Assembly (NCBI GenBank): GCA_030616165.1 | Contig: JAUWXV010000151.1 | Span: 1-9,145, forward strand | Direction: 5' to 3' | Origin: a bacterium | GTDB lineage: Bacteria > SM23-31 > JAUVVT01 | Length of the DNA: 9,145 nt | Part shown: positions 5,026 to 9,145 of the stretch, one piece after another | How the letters are laid out: every line of letters begins with the position of its first letter | Position numbering within the stretch: position 1 is the first letter of the stretch | Program-made: the position numbers and the translations under genes | The notes under the pieces: generated by a model | What the model was told of the DNA's origin: nothing | The model's database searches: none | The model's input: the letters and a program-made list of their open reading frames with translations, nothing else

Positions 5026-5259
5026 TCATTTTTTTCTGCTGTGATACGAAATTAATTGTAAAATAATTCCCGAAACAATCATTATTCCTCCCCACCAAAG
5101 GTTTGGATTAAGGTTTCCTAAAATTACATCCGTATAAGGATTAAAAATGTAATAAATACCTATAAGGCTCAAAATAACTCCATACGCAATTAACATAATA
5201 CCGACAAAAAACCAGATATCCAGCATTTTATCTTGAGTTTTTTCATTTAAATTTTCCAT
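5026..5259 (-). CDS. Small two-helix membrane protein, symporter neighbour
   Basis: A 77-residue protein of no recognised named family. Two hydrophobic segments are visible, at about residues 15-38 (IWFFVGIMLIAYGVILSLIG) and 54-71 (WWGGIMIVSGIILQLI). They are joined by a short polar loop ending NPNLWW; the ends are charged (ENLNEKTQDK and SYHSRKK). By the positive-inside rule the lysine/arginine tail would be cytoplasmic, giving both ends in. The ATG has a strong AAGGAGGAT site that overlaps the stop codon of the symporter, 15 bases upstream, so the two are probably translated in coupled fashion. This suggests a small subunit or assembly partner for the symporter. Small membrane proteins next to sodium:solute symporters are known in other bacteria, but homology to them is not shown here. 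The gene is very likely real; its role is inferred from position. Confidence 0.8.
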   Translation of the reverse strand: MENLNEKTQDKMLDIWFFVGIMLIAYGVILSLIGIYYIFNPYTDVILGNLNPNLWWGGIMIVSGIILQLISYHSRKK

Positions 5260-5274
5260 TATTTTAAATCCTCC

Positions 5275-6912
5275 TTACCAGTAAATAATATTCAGAATCA
5301 AAAATATTATAAGCGATATGACTGCCCAGAAAATAGGTTTTTGATAGTATTTTACTTCTTTTGTTTGGGTGATTTTTGTAAGTCCGTAAACTAAGCCCTT
5401 AAGTTCGGAATAATCTTTTGGTTTAGTGAAAAGACTGATGACGATTGTGAATACAAATGTAATTAGCCATGCCCACCAGGCTCTCCAGAAGTTAGCAGCC
5501 ATAAGGCTTGCATTTTCTGAAAAGGCAATTGCAGATACGGATATGATGTTGTATTTAACAAGTATAAACATAGTAAAGGAACTGACCATACCTATTAATA
5601 ATCCCCAGAAAGCTCCATTGGGTGTGCATCTTTTCCAGAACATCCCCAGAAGAATTATTGCAAAGAGAGGTGCATTCACCCATGAGAATATAGCCTGCAT
5701 ATAGTCCATAATACTGGGAAATCCCATTGTCCAATAGGCAGTACCAATGCTAATCACAACCCCGACAAGGGTTGCTATTCTTCCCATCAAGACATAATGT
5801 TTATCTGAGGCTCCTTTTATAATATGTGCCCTGTATAAATCGTATGTCCAGACTGTATTGAATGCACTAATATTTCCAGCCTGACCGGACATAAAACCGG
5901 CAAGTAGGGCGGTAACACCCAATCCCATCAGTCCAGGAGGGAAATATCTCTTAATCAACAAAGGAAGAACCTCGTTGTAAGAATGTTCTGTCCCTGGACC
6001 GAGTTTTGGTAGTAAGGTGATAGCCACCAGACCTGTAACACAGACAATAAATGGGATAGCCATTTTAAAAAATGATGCAACTATTGGAGTTGCTTGAGCG
6101 GCACGGAGGTCTCTTGATGAAAATGCTCTCTGCACAACCAGAAAGTCGGTAGTCCAGTATCCAAATGAAAGGACAAATCCAAGTCCCAGAACTATACCTG
6201 CCCAGTTTATAATCATCGGGTTATCTGTGGGATTAAGTGTAGTTGACCATAAGTGTTTATACGATTCGGGAATTCGCTCAAATATCTGGCTCAATCCACC
6301 AATTTCAATAATTCCGAATACCGAAAGAAGCAAGAGGCCAAACCATATAAGAAAAAACTGAACAATTTCGTTAAATATTGCCGATGTCAGACCACCTAAA
6401 TATACATATAAGGCAACGGTAACAGCAGAAATCAACATACTTGCATGCATATTCCATCCTATAATAGTATGAAGAACAAGTGCCATTGCATAAAGATTTA
6501 TTCCTGAAACGAGAAGTGTCATTATTGCAAATGATACTGCGTTTAATGTTCTGTTTTTTTCGTCAAACCTTAATTTTAGGTAACCGGGTACTGAATGGAT
6601 TTTACTGCTGTAATAAAACGGCATCATAAATAACCCAAGAAAAATCATTGCAGGTATTGCCCCAATCCAGTAAAAATGAGCAGTAAGGATACCATATTCG
6701 TATGAACTTGCAGCCATACCCATTAATTCTACCGCGCCCATATTTGCGGCTAAAAATGCCAGTCCGGCAACCCAGGCGCTGTTTCTTCTACCAGCAAGAA
6801 AAAAATCATCGCCAGTCTTTGTGTATTTTTTTAAATACCAGCCAATACAAAGTACTCCTATAAAATATATCAAGATGATAACATAGTCTATCCAGATAAT
6901 AGAAATTTTCAT
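5275..6912 (-). CDS. Sodium:solute symporter (SSS family), sugar-type
   Basis: A 545-residue inner-membrane transporter of the SSS (SLC5-like) family with the LeuT fold, about 13-14 hydrophobic helices including an extra one at the C-terminus (528-545). Family landmarks: DDFFLAGRR at 35-43, the unwound first helix with AAN at 55-57, YLGGLTSAIFNEIVQFF at 171-187, VQRAFSSRDLRAAQ at 260-273, and the signature GLMGLGVTALLAGFMSGQAGNISAFNTVWTYDLY at 328-360. S342 corresponds to one Na+ ligand serine. The start ATG has a GGAGGC site seven bases upstream. Position ahead of galK suggests galactose or a galactoside as substrate. However, aligned by eye with Vibrio SGLT, the galactose-contact positions appear to be E62 (for Q69), Y81 (for E88), S249 (for N260) and F409 (for Q428), so specificity is open. 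It is first gene of the operon with the small membrane protein and galK. Confidence 0.9.
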   Translation of the reverse strand: MKISIIWIDYVIILIYFIGVLCIGWYLKKYTKTGDDFFLAGRRNSAWVAGLAFLAANMGAVELMGMAASSYEYGILTAHFYWIGAIPAMIFLGLFMMPFYYSSKIHSVPGYLKLRFDEKNRTLNAVSFAIMTLLVSGINLYAMALVLHTIIGWNMHASMLISAVTVALYVYLGGLTSAIFNEIVQFFLIWFGLLLLSVFGIIEIGGLSQIFERIPESYKHLWSTTLNPTDNPMIINWAGIVLGLGFVLSFGYWTTDFLVVQRAFSSRDLRAAQATPIVASFFKMAIPFIVCVTGLVAITLLPKLGPGTEHSYNEVLPLLIKRYFPPGLMGLGVTALLAGFMSGQAGNISAFNTVWTYDLYRAHIIKGASDKHYVLMGRIATLVGVVISIGTAYWTMGFPSIMDYMQAIFSWVNAPLFAIILLGMFWKRCTPNGAFWGLLIGMVSSFTMFILVKYNIISVSAIAFSENASLMAANFWRAWWAWLITFVFTIVISLFTKPKDYSELKGLVYGLTKITQTKEVKYYQKPIFWAVISLIIFLILNIIYW

Positions 6913-7212
6913 TTTGTTGCCTCCAAATTTACAAGTTGGTGCTTTAAAATATTTGCAGAGATTTTTCTAAAAGAGATTGAAATATTTCAGGTAAGCCATA
7001 ATGCTACAGTTATAAAAAAAAATATTATATTAATTTTCAAATATAAGTTAATTTGTTTTTAAAATCAATATTTTACTTTATTGTTTAAGGTAATTATTAA
7101 TGGGTGGGAATAATTAGAAAGTTGACTAAGTTATTGATTTACTGAGTTTTATAATTTAATATTAAGAAATTTCTATTTAATAAATAAGAATAGTAATTAT
7201 TTTAATTAATTT
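6913..7212. other. AT-rich intergenic region upstream of the symporter
   Basis: No gene is supported. It holds the presumed promoter and a leader of about 120 bases for the symporter operon (- strand). The rest, towards the 58-codon gene, is plain AT-rich sequence without a convincing hairpin terminator or operator palindrome. Confidence 0.5.
7040..7068 (-). promoter_or_regulatory. Candidate sigma-70 promoter of the symporter-galK operon
   Basis: On the - strand, TTGATT (7063-7068) and TATATT (7040-7045) are separated by exactly 17 bases, four and five matches to the consensus -35 and -10. Transcription would start near 7033, leaving about 120 bases of leader before the symporter ATG. In DNA this AT-rich such a match can arise by chance. 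Confidence 0.35.
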
Positions 7213-7389
7213 TCATAATGATTCAACCTCTCTGTCCACCAACTCTTCACTATAATATTCTTTCATATATTTCCAAGCCATTTCTTTGTTTTTTGCATCA
7301 TTTATTATCGTTTCCCATTCTTTTTGAGTTCTTTTAAGTCTAACCAACTTTATTTTTTTTAGAGGCTTTTTAATTTTGTTGTTTTCCAT
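7213..7389 (-). CDS. Hypothetical 58-residue basic protein
   Basis: An ATG frame of 58 codons ending in TGA (7213-7215). It starts MENNKIKKPLKKIKLVRLKR, continues through a central TQKEWETIINDAKNKEMAW and ends in an acidic tail (SEELVDREVESL). The ATG follows GTGAGGAT with about six bases of spacing, a good Shine-Dalgarno site. The composition (two W, three Y, balanced charges, no I/F/N run) is unlike the low-complexity chance frames of this AT-rich region. The N-terminal third is strongly basic, and the rest looks helical and amphipathic. There is no signal peptide or membrane helix. The family is not recognised. It stands alone between the symporter operon and dnaJ, with AT-rich gaps on both sides, so context gives no role. 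It is likely a real small gene; binding to a nucleic acid or protein partner is only a guess from charge. Confidence 0.65.
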   Translation of the reverse strand: MENNKIKKPLKKIKLVRLKRTQKEWETIINDAKNKEMAWKYMKEYYSEELVDREVESL

Positions 7390-7727
7390 TTTATATCCTC
7401 ACTTTCAGGATATGAAAAGATAATAAAATTTTTTATAAAAAATAAGAAAAAATTTAAATTCTTATGATAAATTATCGGTATATTTAATAAATACTTAAAT
7501 AATAAAAAAAGTTATTTACAGTAAACTTATTTTCTGTTTTAAATTAAATTTTATATGATTTTTATGGCAACTCATATTTTGGTTAATATTAAACATATGT
7601 AAAATATTTTTAAAATTTTTTATATGAATTATAGTTTTAAGTATATATAAAATAATATATAAAAAATATAAGTATATTTATGGCAATTTTTATACCAAAA
7701 AAGGTATTGAAATGTTCAATTTTTTAT
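7390..7727. other. AT-rich intergenic region downstream of dnaJ
   Basis: No gene is supported; the stretch is extremely AT-rich with long A and T runs. A short stem, ATACC (7692-7696) and GGTAT (7703-7707) around six A, lies 20 bases past the dnaJ stop. On the dnaJ transcript it has a U6 loop and is followed by AAAAATT, so it is not a standard terminator. It also contains the leader of the 58-codon gene. Confidence 0.5.
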
Positions 7728-9012
<1,285 letters not shown>

Positions 9013-9073
9013 CTAATATTTTCTTTCTTTATTTACTTTTTAAAATATATAAAGCGATGGATCTAAGGTAAAG

Positions 9074-9145
9074 TTATTTGCTTACCACCACCTTTGCATG
9101 TCTTAGGACTCGACCATTAAAAAGATACCCTTTTTGATATTCATC
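9074..9145 (-). CDS. grpE: GrpE nucleotide exchange factor, C-terminal end (partial)
   Basis: The last 23 codons and the TAA stop (9074-9076) of a - strand gene that runs off the right edge. The peptide DEYQKGYLFNGRVLRHAKVVVSK is the strongly conserved GrpE C-terminus (family form: QKGY-L-N-RVLRPA-V-VS). It forms part of the beta domain that contacts the DnaK nucleotide-binding domain to release ADP. One deviation is histidine where proline is usual after VLR. The family pairing with dnaJ immediately downstream supports the call. The N-terminal coiled coil lies outside the window. Confidence 0.9.
   Translation of the reverse strand, partial: DEYQKGYLFNGRVLRHAKVVVSK

Noticed and set aside
7692-7707. 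A terminator for dnaJ
   Set aside because: The stem is only five bases and is followed by A-rich sequence on the dnaJ transcript, without a U-run.

Overview
This is an AT-rich bacterial chromosomal segment. The clues are Shine-Dalgarno sites on most genes and a bacterial grpE-dnaJ chaperone pair. Coding and non-coding DNA are both rich in A and T, while short GC-rich palindromes (families such as GTAGGGGC...GCCCCTAC and TGTCATTCC...GGAATCCA) stud the left third. From memory, this mix of REP-like families is common in sediment and subsurface candidate-phylum genomes. The exact phylum cannot be fixed from the sequence.

Left third (1-3260, all genes on +). A small GIY-YIG nuclease gene (173-460) sits between two inverted dRS3-like palindromes. 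A 510-base repeat field follows, with a 42-base direct repeat, a 9-base-period tandem, a bulged hairpin and an inverted pair of hairpins. Next come a complete DUF362/ferredoxin-domain gene (972-2045), a second repeat field (2100-2472), and a REP-associated tyrosine transposase (RAYT, 2532-3113). The RAYT is bracketed by two colinear direct repeats of about 156 bases, each carrying two perfect palindromes. A third copy of one palindrome is read in frame inside the transposase. This is the most remarkable structure in the window.

Centre (3260-6912, - strand). A very AT-rich stretch contains a 21-base tandem repeat. It is followed by what looks like a sugar uptake and phosphorylation operon, read right to left: a sodium:solute symporter, a 77-residue two-helix membrane protein 15 bases downstream of it, and galactokinase (galK, GTG start). 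The likely chemistry is Na+-driven sugar uptake followed by phosphorylation to galactose-1-phosphate. galT and galE are not in the window. The symporter's sugar-contact positions do not look like those of the Vibrio galactose transporter, so its substrate is uncertain.

Right end (6913-9145, - strand). Two AT-rich intergenic stretches flank an unannotated 58-codon gene (7213-7389) with a clear ribosome binding site. A complete dnaJ (7728-8876) follows, then a long hairpin, then the last 23 codons of grpE running off the right edge. No dnaK lies between grpE and dnaJ.
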